Notes under the pieces: model-generated
Databases searched by the model: none
What the model saw: only the letters and a program-made list of their open reading frames with translations
What the model was told of the DNA's origin: nothing
Shown: positions 12,463 to 24,702 of the stretch, piece after piece
How the letters are laid out: each line of letters starts with the position of its first letter
Numbering within the stretch: the first letter of the stretch is position 1
Assembly: GCF_002443255.2 (NCBI RefSeq)
Contig: NW_019211454.1
Location: 36,801,877-36,865,876 of the forward strand
Direction of reading: 5' to 3'
DNA: 64,000 bases
Source: Varroa destructor
Taxonomy: Eukaryota; Arthropoda; Arachnida; Mesostigmata; Varroidae
Position numbers and translations under genes: made by a program

Positions 12463-12886
12463 ATGGTGAGAAAAAGTTCCTTGCTATGCCAGCGTCGCCA
12501 TCGCCGCTCCCGCTGCTACTAGCCTAACTGTTGCCCTCCTTGTATTTTCTCCAGTCTTCCAAAGAGTAACAATAACGACAAGGGCAGAAATAGTAGCAGC
12601 TACTAGAGTAACAGTTTTTTTAGCTGGCTCATTGCCACACTTGTACGCTGAGCGAGTACGTCAACGCGCCGCTACGCTCCTAACCATGATCTCACGATTA
12701 CGGCCGCGCTTTCTAATTAAAGTCTCAGCACGAACAAGGGCTGGCAGAACATGGCGTCACGGCGTAGACTCTAAAATTCTAAATTGGGTTCCGCTTGATT
12801 CATTTGATTTTGCTCGCGCTGGAGACTCATTGACGCGCTTGTCAGGAGTCAGCGGCGAACCGATTATCATTAGTTATAGGTTTTAG
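12463..12886 (+). other. Long open frame of uncertain meaning
   Basis: A plus-strand frame of 141 codons runs without a stop and without an early ATG. It is Ala/Val/Thr-rich in the first half and basic in the second. The opposite strand is also open over about 12.46-12.67 kb and reads a hydrophobic TVTLVAATISALVVIVTLW. A simple triplet-rich composition makes several frames open at once. Its 3' end overlaps the edge of the zinc-finger pseudogene on the other strand. I do not call a gene. Confidence 0.15.
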
Positions 12887-13269
12887 GGCCTACTTGTAGG
12901 CCGTTTGCATTACTAGTACTTCCAGTACCAGTCACAACAATGAAAGCTCGGAGGCCGTCAACTTGTTGCTGTAATTTGCCTCTATCCCGCGTAGCTCCTG
13001 TGTGGCTCCTATGATTTTTGCCCTCTACATGCATCTGCCAGTCTTTTTCAGTGCTAACCACTAACTGCCAATAGCTCATATTCATGATCCTGTTTCCACT
13101 GTCACCTGCTCATGTTCTGTTGTTGTTGGTGATGACGATGGCCTTGTTGACCCATGCTGACTTGTCCAAATTTGACTCTTGGCATGCGGCTTACGACGTT
13201 AGCTGATCCAACGCGTTCCAAAATGGATACTGCTTCACTAGCCTGCTCAATGCCTCGTACATCATCATG
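12870..13269 (-). pseudogene. Decayed U1/matrin-type zinc-finger protein copy
   Basis: Two minus-strand frames read like one damaged protein. From 13269 a frame runs through VRGIEQASEAVSILERVG, then VVSRMPRVKFGQVSMGQQG and a His/Gln-rich stretch, to a TGA at 13102-13104. It continues past the stop as a short segment containing HEYELLAV. A second frame starting at 13085 takes over with VVSTEKDWQMHVEGKNHRSH. The H-x5-H spacing within MHVEGKNH, preceded by S-x-E-K-D-W, is typical of U1-like and matrin-type C2H2 fingers that bind double-stranded RNA or RNP partners. The expected C-x2-C is lost around the frame change. A Gln-rich tail ends at a stop at 12870. One stop plus one frame change argue for a pseudogene. 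The parent gene is not identified. The finger assignment is moderately strong, the boundaries are not. Confidence 0.5.
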
Positions 13270-13279
13270 CTACAGCATT

Positions 13280-14903
13280 AGATACATACACACAGATCTA
13301 TAGAACCGAAAATAATATAGATTCCCTGCGCATATGTGACAAACAATGGGCCAGAAACATGGTCCCTCCTGCTAGGGTCCTATTCGCCTTCGTTAACGGG
13401 TTTGGAACGAAAAGCCTTGATATTTGTTGTAGCTAACATCCGGACCTTTAGCTGTCAAATATCGTTTTCTTCGGCTTGGTCCTACTGTTGTGTTTATGTG
13501 ATCTCGTTTTGAATAACTGACCATCGCTACGCTGCCGTAGAGTAGGGGAGCTGCACAGGAGAAGGTAAAGGCTATTCACTAACGGTCAGCATGCCAAATG
13601 AGTAATGCCGCCAATGTTTTGAATAGTGCATGCCCATCCAATATGTTGGCAGTCAACCACTGATATATACGTTCAAAGGAATATCCTTTCGTTAGGGAAC
13701 ACTTGGCAATCAACGAGACGATTACTTGAATGATGCCAAAATATGTATAAAGAAGTCAATTAACTTGTACCGTTGATTAGATATTCAACTGGCCTAGAGT
13801 AAAGCCTCTTGTCCTGACATATCTGAAAAAATGCTACGCAGTGGCACCGAGGCCTGTTACAGAAAGGGGAACAGCTGAGAATTAATCTTCAAAAAACCAT
13901 TAGCGTACAAAGACAAAACGGGGTTCGCTCCAGTTGCAAAAAATCAACGTTCTTTTTTTGTATTTTATCCGGATAAACCTGCAGGCCAGAGCTTGTATGT
14001 GTGTGTGCGTATGCTTGATTATACCACTGTTACCTAGCGCAAGAAGTTTAATATGGAAAAGTTAGCATGAATTGAACAGTGCAGATTGTGCAGTGGTAAA
14101 ATATGGGAAAAACATACTGTTGCGCGTCCAAGAGTCCACTCTATTGAGCATCCGCGGATTTTCAGGCAATCTTTTATAGCATAACTAACTACCGCACTGC
14201 ATAATGTCCTACCTATGTATGACGGGTTATATGGTCTCGGTCGTCACCTTTGTCATAGACAAAGTAATATGAGCATTATCTGTGCATAATCTGTGTACTA
14301 GTGGCTTGAGTTACCAAGTAGCACCGAAGTCTGCACTGCAAGAAGGAGCTGGATCCTCTGTTCACTGAATAAACGCCGACTGAACCATGCAAACGAGATA
14401 ATGGCATATTATATCGATCGCCTAACTCACGGCAAACTTTGCTATAATCTCTACTCTGTGCATATGGCTTGCAAAAGACGGCTCATATTCCGGTCAGCAT
14501 CAATTTTCTGTTATAGACAATATATACGTTATAAGCTATCTTGCACGTGTCTCATACAAAGCTTTACTTTATTATATTTATTTATTATAGCACAAAAATT
14601 ACCGGTTATTTTGTTTCATAAATCCTGTTGTATATCACGCACGCACATACACACCGTGCGCCGTTTATGGCTGAGGAACTGTAAACATGAAGCGACGGGC
14701 AGGCAGCAATAAACCGGCTAAACTGGATTGGTCGGCTAGCATCGTGAAGAAGTAACCGCAGGCCCTTGTTTACTGAAGATAAGTTAGTTTCAATAGCTTC
14801 CTGGTAAGTTTTTATACATAAGGAAATGGAAACTCCTAATAACATATATAAGAAGCAGACGTATTTACCGTGCAGATGTATGTCTAAACCAGTGCTACGA
14901 CTG

Positions 14904-14953
<50 letters not shown>

Positions 14954-15275
14954 AATACTCAGGTTGTGTAGAAGTATGTGCTTGATTCTGCATAATTCCC
15001 TTAGTCGATATAGTAGAATGCAGGTATATAGACGTTGTACATACGTAAGAGACAGTTAAAAAATTAGGTGCGTCGTCTTATCGTTTTTAGACTCTCGAGC
15101 ACCCATCCAGTCGATCTCCAAATCTGACACCCATATGACATAACAGAATTGACCTCTGAAGAAAGACAAAATTGACGCTGGCTTGTTTGTCACACTATAC
15201 CGCTCAAACAGGCATGCCAATAATACCTGTTGAGTGTCTAGCGCCATATATATGTATGTATGTATATATAAAGTT
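13280..15275. other. AT-rich non-coding DNA
   Basis: No supported coding. The overlapping ORFs around 14.4-15.06 kb are produced partly by the (AT)n microsatellite at 14.9 kb. Confidence 0.5.
14907..14951. repeat. (AT)n microsatellite
   Basis: About 22 uninterrupted AT units, the longest simple repeat in the window. Confidence 0.97.
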
Positions 15276-15280
15276 GATTT

Positions 15281-15628
15281 GAGCCCTGGGCCTTTCTGCT
15301 TTGCTCCGTTTACTCTCCTATGGCGAGTCGTTCGCTAGCCGCCCCTGACACGGAGTTGGAGCTACAGTATGAGCTGCCTAAATCTTCTCTCTTTAGGGAA
15401 GAGAAATTGTTTGTGGCGCTGACATTTCTCTGCGACCGCGGCGATCTGTGCCCTGAAGCCCACGACCCACCGTCCGCCAAGGCGTTAATGGATCAGTGTT
15501 GTGCGTATATCACAAACGAGAGTGAACCAGAATCTGGCCTCGTCTGGATCGGTCATTTGAAACGTTTCCGACAGAGAAGCCTGCTGCCTTGGATCCTGTA
15601 TAAGTCTGCGAACAACCGTCACCTCTGA
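15281..15628 (+). CDS. Coding-like open frame, unidentified (possibly a gene relic)
   Basis: The frame is open from 15281 with an ATG at 15320 in a fair context (CTCCTATGG) and stops at 15628. From the ATG it would give 102 residues. It looks unlike chance translation: an acidic/Leu segment (ELELQYELPKSS), then FVALTFLCDRGDLCPEAHDP, an acidic NESEPES and a LVWIGHLKRF. G or C is favoured at third positions (GAC ACG GAG TTG GAG CTA CAG). After the stop a neighbouring frame continues with a coding-like TQESLAGAVKSRITL, which hints at a frameshift and hence a pseudogene. I do not recognise the family. Single-exon form and flanking AT-rich DNA would fit a retrocopy. Confidence 0.4.
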   Translation, partial: EPWAFLLCSVYSPMASRSLAAPDTELELQYELPKSSLFREEKLFVALTFLCDRGDLCPEAHDPPSAKALMDQCCAYITNESEPESGLVWIGHLKRFRQRSLLPWILYKSANNRHL

Positions 15629-15639
15629 CCCAGGAGAGC

Positions 15640-18600
15640 TTAGCCGGTGCGGTCAAGTCGCGCATCACGCTTTAACTATTTTGGCCATCTTGTACCCTAT
15701 GAACTGAGCAATGGCCACCTCAATTGGCACATAAATAGCCATAAAGCACAGGAACTTCTGTTTGTCAGCTGTAATTTGACGGTGCGCGGTACCGCTTTGA
15801 TGGCATCTTGAGGCTATCTGCCATTCACTATAAAAGTGTATTAGTTTAAAGGAATCGTATAGTGGCGCGTCCGATTGATTCTACAGTCGCCAAACTGAAC
15901 AAGAAAGCAAGATAGGAGAGAAGTCTAGGAGACCTCGTGCTACCACAGAACCTACTTATTATCAATCGTTTGGTGTGGCTCGTACCCGCACTGTGTACCT
16001 GCCACGTCGCAGTGATCATAGAACACGTCCTATTAACTCCATCATTTACTTGAAGATGGAGTTAGTGGCACGCCATTAATTCCATCTTCCAACGAGCGAT
16101 AGACCATTCGCTAATAAGTTTTTTCTCGTTCGTGTTTGTGTTGATAACGCGTGCTCCGTGTTCAGTGCGTGATTCAATTATATTGAGCTTGTATGTAAAC
16201 GTGCTACGGAATGGTGTGATGAGATGATGTAAAGGCTAATTTAGAAATATGGCATCGCTGAACTAATTTCATTGGATGACTGAGAATTTTTGCAAATTAG
16301 TAGTATGTACGAAGAACTAGTTGGGAAATACTGAATATCTTCATGCTTGAGCCTCGTTCACGTTTCCGAACAAAATCTACTGAAAGTCTTCTGTTGGTGG
16401 TTTCGATACGTCAACATGTACCTATGTCCATAGTCCATCGAGTTCAATTAAACGAATGCATTTTCTCGCCTGTCCTGCGGTGTCGCAGAGAATTTGAAAC
16501 GGCAGCTTCTACAGTTGAACTATGGCCTGACTATCTAGAGTTGCAGCGCCGACGCAGCGTGTGTGCGTTCGATTTCTCGCCATGGTCCAATTTCGGCTAC
16601 TCTAACAAGCTTTAAATAGTAGCAACAACACCTCGCGTGTCGGTGGTATAATCATGGCGCTAATCTGAAAGGTACTGACGGTGTCAATTTGATAAATGAG
16701 ATATTTTCTATGATTCTGTCGATGGGATGTGACTTTCGCTCAACATGACAACGACAGCTGAAAGAGATTGATATTAACGGCTGAGACATATACGTCCGCC
16801 TAGAGCGTCCCCTTCGACTTCTTGTGGTTATCAACTAAAAACGGAGTCTTCAAAAAAGAATAGAAAAGAACACCGAGTGAGCTCAAAAAATTACGTTAAG
16901 ATTTGTTGCTAATGTTTCTCAATTGGACATTGGCAGGAGACACGAACGCCTCACGGTTCGTGTGTCCTTTCGTCATTAATTGACTCATATTTCATTATTC
17001 AGTGCAGAGTTTGACTGTTTAGACGACACTACGGGCCGATATCGAATAGATCTGTCTATCTAGTCCAGCTGCTTTGCGCCTATTGACCTGGGTACGGTCG
17101 TAAGGCATCTTTCGAAATGAGTGTCGCCATTCTTACGGTGCTATTGTTATCGCTTCTGCTGCAGACGATTGGCTGCCTTTGCAGTGTTGGTTTTCTGCTG
17201 ATTTCATACGTACATGATATCCCGTATTGGGGTGCGAAAGTAGTATACATTAGAGAGTAAGCAGGCAATGTCTTCGTTCGTTACACTGTCATAATTATGT
17301 TATCCTTTCGCTTTCTAGTTTTGAGCAAAGCTGCAGCAGAAGATCTGCCATGACGAAGCAGACAAGTGATCATGTCTGCTTTATCGATCTGTCTATGTGA
17401 AGCGCGTATTCGATTTCACTAGGTCGCCAAGCGATCTAATTTCTATTCTACCTTTTACCTTGCCTTATCTCGTTCTTATTCTCGATTGCCCCTGTCTATC
17501 CTTTGCACATTTCTGCCTTGAACTAGGTGCTTGCCTGCATCCTGCACACCCCACGTCTCTCTGTTCGCCCCGTGTTACCATCGAAACAACAACCGGTCTG
17601 GACGACGCCGATTTCATAGCTACGAGGAAAAGTAGTAACTGTGTAACCGCTAAAAGAAAGAGATCCATCCAGATGCGACCAAAAATACCGCCCCTTCGCC
17701 TCCATTGTCATAGTCATAGGTAATGGCTGCCGATACAACAGTTTCGCAAAAACTCTGCGCAGTTGTCCTGTACCCAGGTACCTTGTTTGGCAAAAACAAA
17801 AATACCAGATTCTTATATATACAGAGAAGAGTAAAGTAAAAGAGGGCGTAAGGTGAACAACAAGCAGCGGTCGCAACTGAAAGCATTATTGGCCTATTTG
17901 GCCTTGTTTCTTTCAAATGACCGGTCAAGCTACATGCGAATTTTGATTGTGGCAAGATTGTTGCTGATTCTATCCCAGCCATCTGAAAGCTTTTTCTTTT
18001 TATGGGCGCTGCGCAATGCAGGATTCCAGTTGCCCTTAACAGTCCAGCCTGCCATTTTCGTTGTTTAGCGCAGACGTATGTTAAAATAGCGCAGGGTCGG
18101 CTTGAGCACAGTCTAGTGCTATACATGGCTAAAAAGTGACAGAGAAGCAGTTAGCTATAAAATTCAAGGACCGTTTCCTGCATGCACAAGTGAAATAGAA
18201 CTGGCAGCAGCTCGCTCGCTCGTGTTGCAAGAGACGCTGCGTTCCTCGTACTCACACGTTCGTTTCCACAATGATGTATTCAGCTATACCGAGTTGGGCT
18301 ACTCAGAAGTTCATGGGGCAATGGAGTGCTGAAGGCAGAGATAAAAGGAGAAGTGGGGAATTCTTGCTGAAAAATTACCCAGATAATAGAGTACACGGTT
18401 CGGTTCGGGCAACTTGATGCTAGCTGTAATCGCCGTCGAAGTTGAGGGCTTCATTGCACTTCGCAAAAGGAGTGTAGAACGCGCATGAACAATTCGATTC
18501 TCCAGCCTGCGTACGCTAACCCATATAGTTACCTTCTGATTTGCTTTACTTTTTATATACAGCTATAAAGACACTGAATATGAATCTAGCAATTTGTAAC

Positions 18601-20090
18601 AAATGTGATCATCTTGATCGCTGATCTTCGTAAGTTTGACCTATTTCTTATTTACCTAAGTAAAAAAAGCCATCGTATTTTAGGTGAGACGCATAGCTTA
18701 AAGAACTTCAACAAACGTCGGATCGATTGCTTCCAGAACCTCATTGATTTGAGTTCCGATGACAGTTATTAGAATATCGCAAGAATTCAGGGAACACATA
18801 TTTTTCCCTCAGTATTAGATCACCGATAAAAAATTGTTTTTCCTTTACGCCGGGTACCTAATTCGTTTCGAATGATTCTTTTTTTTTTAAATATGACAGA
18901 CCTATTAAACGATATGGCAATAAAATGACCAACTAACCAATAACGCTCAAAGGTGAACCAGTAATGGCCGTACTTTAACACCTACCATGAGTTAGAGGAT
19001 GCGTATTAAGTTGAGTGAGACCCTGAATCATTTTACGTGAAAAAGAACTTTTGTATAAATACGCCATAACATGATCGTAGTTGGAGATTTTCATCTTGAT
19101 TAAAAATTAGCCGTTAGACAGCTATATTTACTTATAACTAAGCTCACATATGAGTATTTTAATTGTTATATTTACATATATACATAGCAAAAATAACTAG
19201 TCGTCATTGATTCAACCGGCTTGTCACGCATTGCTTCTACAATGCATCAATAGAATTGCAGTCGGGGATACCTGTTGATCCATGGTATCGGATGGCAGGG
19301 TGGAAGCAAATGCTCCGTTTTGCGTGAGTTCCTAGAGCAGACAAATGCTAAATAGAACGATTATCGGTTGGGAGTACGGCAATGTTACCTATTTATCTTG
19401 TATGATTCCCATGGAATAAGCCACAAAGATAGTAAAAAGGAAACAGTGACACTTCCGTGCTGGGCCTCGCTGTGTCGCTGCAGTTACACCTGCAGTTACA
19501 AAACATCGAAACAAAGGTTATCGAATAGTAACGGACCATTATGAATGATGGACAGCGTATGTATAAATGCCATTGACAGTTTCACCTGTCCACACGATGT
19601 TTTCGTTGATAATTAACCCCTATATCTACTGTTATGTTGAAGCTCGCTTGCATGCCTTACGAAAAGGCTAGGACTAAATCGGTGAAGAATAATGTATATA
19701 TTTATATAGAAATATGCTACGTTTTTTCCGTTTTACTAGACGAAACTATGTTAAGCACAGCTATCAGACCAGACGGTCGATTTCTGCGGTAGTTTTCCCT
19801 TCGTCTGCTTCGATAATGTATATGTCCAACAATATGACCTCTCACGAGTTGCTTTTATAATTTCTATGAAAGGTGGAACAGCAACGTATGAACTTTCAAA
19901 TGCGTTTGTGTTGGCAGCTATAGAGAGCAGATGGTATACTATAAGCTTCTTCTAAGCATCACTCATCTGCAAAGGAAACGCAAATCGCATCCTAGCCTTA
20001 AACCTCTTACCCATAATCTATGGGCACCAAGTTCGGCAGCAGCTGTGGCATAATGAGAGATTTCCTATCAAGTTTTTCCGGCCCTTCGCT
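15640..20090. other. No supported gene
   Basis: Contains overlapping frames near 16.3-16.6 and 17.4-18.1 kb. A plus-strand frame ends in a reasonable donor (CATAG|GTAATG, 17720), and a 158-codon minus-strand frame covers the same DNA, but neither has recognisable motifs. From 18.1 to 20.0 kb the sequence is AT-rich with nothing notable. Confidence 0.4.
16035..16063. repeat. Perfect 9-bp inverted repeat
   Basis: AACTCCATC (16035-16043) and GATGGAGTT (16055-16063) form a perfect stem with an 11-base loop. No associated gene or terminator context is seen. Confidence 0.7.
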
Positions 20091-20097
20091 TCTGAAG

Positions 20098-20195
20098 TGT
20101 GGCCAGCTATACCCGGCTTCCGGATCCTGATTTTGCTGTAGAGGATTTTTCGCATTCTTCCTTCAAGGGATCTCCGCATTCCACTCGTAGCGTCA
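20098..20195 (+). CDS. Candidate internal exon, unidentified
   Basis: A pyrimidine-rich tract ending in CTTCTGAAG (AG at 20096-20097) precedes an open frame of 32 codons that ends at a near-consensus donor (GTCA|GTAAGT, donor at 20196). The reading includes RLPDPDFAVEDFSHSS. Both splice sites and the frame are as expected for a small exon, but a run this short can occur by chance and no partner exon was identified. Confidence 0.17.
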
Positions 20196-20342
20196 GTAAG
20201 TACTTTGCCCATTCGCGTATTATAAGTGTAGACGGGTGCTGCTGCAGGCCTAATGATCGTAGATGTCTTCCTTGGTATGAAAAGAGGGACGGACTCGGTG
20301 GCGGTCAGTAGAAGCACATAGACGAACAGAGAGAGGGGTGAA

Positions 20343-20356
20343 GGGGGGGGGGGGGG
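20343..20356. repeat. Poly-G run (14 G)
   Basis: Fourteen consecutive G. Length may be unreliable in the assembly. Confidence 0.9.
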
Positions 20357-20359
20357 CCA

Positions 20360-23300
20360 ACCAAGAGTAGAAAAAAGACAAAACCTTACATACTTCTAAG
20401 TGACATCCACATCATCTGGTCAGCAAGTGACATCTTTCTTGGTTTGCCTTTACCCAGACTTTGGCCGCCGCTGCCCTTGACAAACATTGGAATGCAAGAG
20501 CAACAGGAAAAGCATCAGCAGCATCAATGGTTTTTGTACGCTAACTCCTACTTTTTCGATGCTCTTTGACATATGATCATTTGTTTATCTACCAAAAGAT
20601 AGGCTAAGAAGAAAAATGATCAAAGGGTAGAGGGAAGACTGTCAATGCCATTGCGGTTTGTTCCACGGAAGTTAGTCAACGTGTTCTGTCGAGTTGTGTT
20701 ACGCACTATCCTAAAACATTTTCCTCAACTGTTAGAACAATAAAAGGACATTTACGCCAGTGTGTTCCTCAATTGGCCATTCTTTCTTGAAGGTTTGCCA
20801 CTGGGGTTAACTATGGTGCCCAATTTTATTAATGTATAAGATTATGAATATTAGAACATGCAAGTTAGCCCAATATTTACTCATTCTCCTCTAGCAAGAA
20901 ATTAATCATGTATGTGTAAAACAAGCGACGACGACATATTAAAATATACAAAGCAGCCGATCATTTCACTTGCGTTTTGTCGTTCATATGCCAGTGGGGC
21001 ACAGACACCACGGGGCGAAAAAGCAAGACACGTTTCATGGCAAAATTGCAGCTATGTGAGAAGGGCAAATTGTGGTCAGGGGTGCGCGGAACTATCTATT
21101 GATCATTTTGATAAGGTCATTCAATGGCTTTTGCTTTAAGAACCCCTGGCAAACTGGTAAGGGTTTGGCGCTTGCCAATTTTCGACGGAGCGGGACAGAG
21201 GAAGCGGACACATGCAAGTTATTAGGGATCGAAAGCTAAATGTTCTGAATGAATAAGTAGCAACTAATAAGGCACATATTTGACTGCAAAGCGTTTTCAC
21301 TTTCATCAGCCACAACGGCCATTTGACTTAAAGTTGGTCTTGGGTAAAGTGAACGAAACTGCTAGACACAATTCCGCATGAGGACAAGGATCAAAACCCT
21401 TGCCCATGGTCGTATGACCCCTGATTAAGAATTCTGAAAGCTCATTTATCCCGTAATACGAACGTTTAGCATTTATATGTAGTTTGTTGCTCCAGCAGTC
21501 GCTAGAGCACCAACCCTCCGACTTCTGACAACTTCTATAACGTCCGCCAGAAAATTTCGTTTCGCCAGAGTTGTGTAGAACCGAGCGAGCGATGAGACAT
21601 AAAACTATTATTATTTATTAAACCATTTTTTACAGAATTGTCGCGTACAGTAAATGTTCATTAAAGAAGAAAAACTTTTCATTTTAATAAATTAGGCTAC
21701 ACTTCTTTATTCTATATATATATATATATATTTTTTTTTATTATTATTATTACTCCCATAGCGTGGGCATACTTATTTGAAATATGTTGCTTTGATATTA
21801 CGTGCGTATGCTCCTATGAATATTTGTATAAAATAGTCACTACTCGATAGTGTTTACAGTGTCCGGGTCCTAATAAAGTTATAGCAATTTTTAACCAGGT
21901 CAACAAGCCCGTAATAGGCACTACTGCCTGTAACCAGCTTTTCATTTAGCTCAATAACTATTTTCATTCAAAAACGTTCTATTGTATGCAATAATGAACA
22001 ACAACAATCGAATTAATACATCCTAAAAATTTGATTTTCTAGTTGCTACGAGCTGTGCGCGTACTTGAGCTCTACCTGTAGAGTCTCTCACATACAAACA
22101 CATATTTATAAATTTGTTTTTTTTTCACACAAATGTTATGGAAGTAAGCTGAACGTGAAGTGGCATTGACGACATCCGATTTAGTGTTTCAGCGAAAATA
22201 TGGCATATAGCCGTTCTATCGTTGGCTCAGAGTTATGCCTCCTGGATAGGGGTTTTTTTTTGAAGACTCGGACGAATTTAAGTCGTCAAACGTTAATCGG
22301 TGACAAAGTGTCGTAGTTGCTGCTTATCAATGAATATGCATCTGTACAATCTCACGAAATGGGGCTACAATAAAAAACTATTTAGAGTAGCTTTCTTCTA
22401 TAGAGCTCGTTCAAAGCAGAAAGAAGCAATAGAGCTTTAACAAAAAATAAATAAAACATACTGATCCGTTGCTATAAAATGTTAATTATAGTATTCTTTC
22501 CTCTGATAATTTGGCTTAAATTTCTGTCTTCACATAAATAGATCATATCCCATCTTGTTCTTGCTGCATATAGTGCCTACGGAGCAAGAAGTAGAAGTGC
22601 AACTAAGCTTAAACCTTTGAAAGAAGTAAGCTTAGTAAGTTAAAGTGGATGTGAGAATAAGTGTGGAAATCGTCGTTTGCATGGAAAGAAGATAAGAAGC
22701 GCAGACAACGATTGAAATAATTGAATGTGTTTATTAATCGATAATGACGGCGTTACAGCAGTGAGTACGAAGTTACGTAAACGCTCAACGTGGCCATTTT
22801 TACATTTTTTTTCTAAGCTTGCAATACTTGTCCACACATTACGGTACAGTTCTTCGTTAATATTTATTTCTTCACATGAATTTTTAATGTATATCTTTAC
22901 TTTATCGATTGATTACGGCCGCGACTCAAGAAACTTTGTCGTTTGCTATCTGTTTCTGTAAGTATATAATCACTTTGCCCTTTATTACATTTTTAAACGA
23001 ATATCCATTAAAGTGGAGCAGCGATTGCTCTCTATATGCAGATAGTAATTTCTACGTTGTTGGCTTATCTACTTACAGGTCACGATCTGCATTAAGACTT
23101 AATCTACCCGTGAAGTATCTCAACACAAATCACCGTCACACAAATCACTAATCACAAAAAAAGTCAGCTCTACTGAATCAGTTTACATCTCTCAAAATTC
23201 TCGTCACGCGACGAATATCAGTCAGTATATTGAACATGTCCATCAATGTTAAATAACAGACGCATTCTAACTGTCGTTGTTTGCGCTTTTTTATATTTAT

Positions 23301-23550
23301 AATTACCTAATAATGTACTTTTGCCTTATGCTACGTATCCTTGCGTGTTTGTAGGCTTCCCGCGCCTGAAATCGAATGTTTCTTTGATTGTGAGTGGGCG
23401 TTTCTGTGAGTGCCTATGCTATGAGTAGCCAACGAGGGCTGATGGTTATCGTCTCGACTGAAGCGACCCCTTAAATGCGTCTCGCTTTTCCTCTATCACT
23501 CACTACTTCTAGTGCTCGTAGTCAGCGGTTCGAGAAAGTTGCGCTTAAGT
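20360..23550. other. AT-rich non-coding DNA with a (TA)n tract
   Basis: Nothing coding that I can support. A (TA)9 followed by poly-T lies at about 21713-21740. Very AT-rich between 21.6 and 23.3 kb. Confidence 0.5.
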
Positions 23551-23719
23551 AGGCTACTGCGGATTTCAGTATTTCCCGACCGCCGCTAGAGGAGCGCCGA
23601 ACAAAGTTAAGGACGTCTGGCTTTGTTTCCGCGTTTCATTGGCTCTATTACGCAATCGTGAATAGTGTGGCTTCTGACCGACGCCCCTTCGCAAACAGAC
23701 ACGTCCGGCGACATTCGCA

Positions 23720-23920
23720 AGGTTAGTATAGGCTAGCACGGCAGTTGATCGAGGATGGCTGGTTGGCGTTGTCGCGCTCGGTGTTATCGTTCTGTTCGTC
23801 TTTGTGCCAGCCGTCTTCATCTCCGCCCCGGTGACAAAAACGATCAACAACTGCAAGGGCGACAAAGGCTACCCAACGATATCGATCAGGGAAGAAGATC
23901 GACATTCCACGCTCTGCGGG
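23720..23920 (+). other. Open frame with a hydrophobic segment in a GC-rich island
   Basis: Within a CpG-containing island (about 23.56-24.56 kb), one plus-strand frame starting after a stop at about 23731 reads WLVGVVALGVIVLFVFVPA, a credible membrane span, followed by a polar segment with two Cys, and stops at about 23920. A good donor-like site (CGCAAG|GTTAGT, 23721) lies just upstream. No good acceptor was found for the hydrophobic frame, and the minus strand here is also open with hydrophobic stretches. Confidence 0.15.
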
Positions 23921-24044
23921 TGATAGCGGTAATGTCACCACTGATGTCTCTGCTGCAGCCGTTGTAAACCTATGCGCACCGTGCCCGTCGCTCAACGTCA
24001 TGCCGACAAAGTGTGCATCGATTTTTTTTTTTTCGTATAAAGGG

Positions 24045-24200
24045 ATGGATCGAGAAGGCAATGATTACGGGAGTGGAAGCCAGAGTGAGAACTACGAGGA
24101 TCAATGTAAATCTTTCTCGACCGACCCTGTCGTCAACGTAACCACAACATTTGACAGCGGACAGCGATGTTTGGGCCGGGCAACATTCGAAAGCGGCGCA
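24045..24200 (+). CDS. Candidate first coding exon, unidentified
   Basis: An ATG at 24045 opens a frame of 52 codons that ends exactly at a good donor (GGCGCA|GTAAGT, intron from 24201), phase 0. The reading starts MDREGNDYGSGSQSENYEDQ, acidic and Ser/Gly-rich, and lacks low-complexity runs within the exon. A (CGG)n repeat follows at 24212, which would then lie in the intron. The GC-rich setting with CpGs fits a promoter-proximal exon. The opposite strand is also open here (a poly-Ala reading of the CGG repeat), so strand choice rests on the donor and the reading quality. Confidence 0.25.
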
Positions 24201-24211
24201 GTAAGTGGTAG

Positions 24212-24237
24212 CCGCCGCGGCGGCGGCGGCGGCGGCG
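24212..24237. repeat. (CGG)n trinucleotide repeat
   Basis: About eight CGG units with a reversed GCC start. It generates a poly-Gly reading on plus and a poly-Ala reading on minus. Confidence 0.9.
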
Positions 24238-24559
24238 ACGACAAAAACAGATCGTTGACACATTTCTATCACTCTTGCCGAAGTGATCACGTTGCTCTGG
24301 CAGTTATTTCGTGGCATGACTCGTTCGTTACCTCTGAGCTCTTTTCGTTGTTCCTTGATCGTGTTGTTGTTTTTATCTTTTCCGTCTTGTGACTTACCTA
24401 AGTACACACGAGGTAAGGAAACGACATGGGAGCGCGCGCCACTTAAAGGTAGAACACCAGCAAAAGAAAAAGCCGGTCCCTTCTGTGAGGTTGCAGAGTT
24501 TAAGCTTTATAGAACGTACGACGGCCAGAGACGCCACAAATGACATTACAATTGTCACT

Positions 24560-24667
24560 GTCAACGACGGACTGACGAAAGACGAATAGGACGGAATTTA
24601 GAAAACGCATTGTAGTAGGAAGGGATTTGCAACCATCAAGAAGGACGTTTGCTTCAGTTCAGGCGTA

Positions 24668-24702
<35 letters not shown>

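Noticed and set aside
14826..15059. Frame running through the (AT)n repeat (Tyr-Ile repeats)
   Set aside because: Microsatellite translation without flanking coding signal.
17650..18126. 158-codon minus-strand frame
   Set aside because: Cys/Leu/Ser-rich reading without motif, with other frames open on both strands; length is within chance expectation for 64 kb.
23970..24407. 145-codon minus-strand frame with a poly-Ala tract and hydrophobic segment
   Set aside because: The Ala run is simply the (CGG)n repeat read backwards, and the rest lacks motifs. The plus-strand donor at 24201 gives a better reason for openness here.
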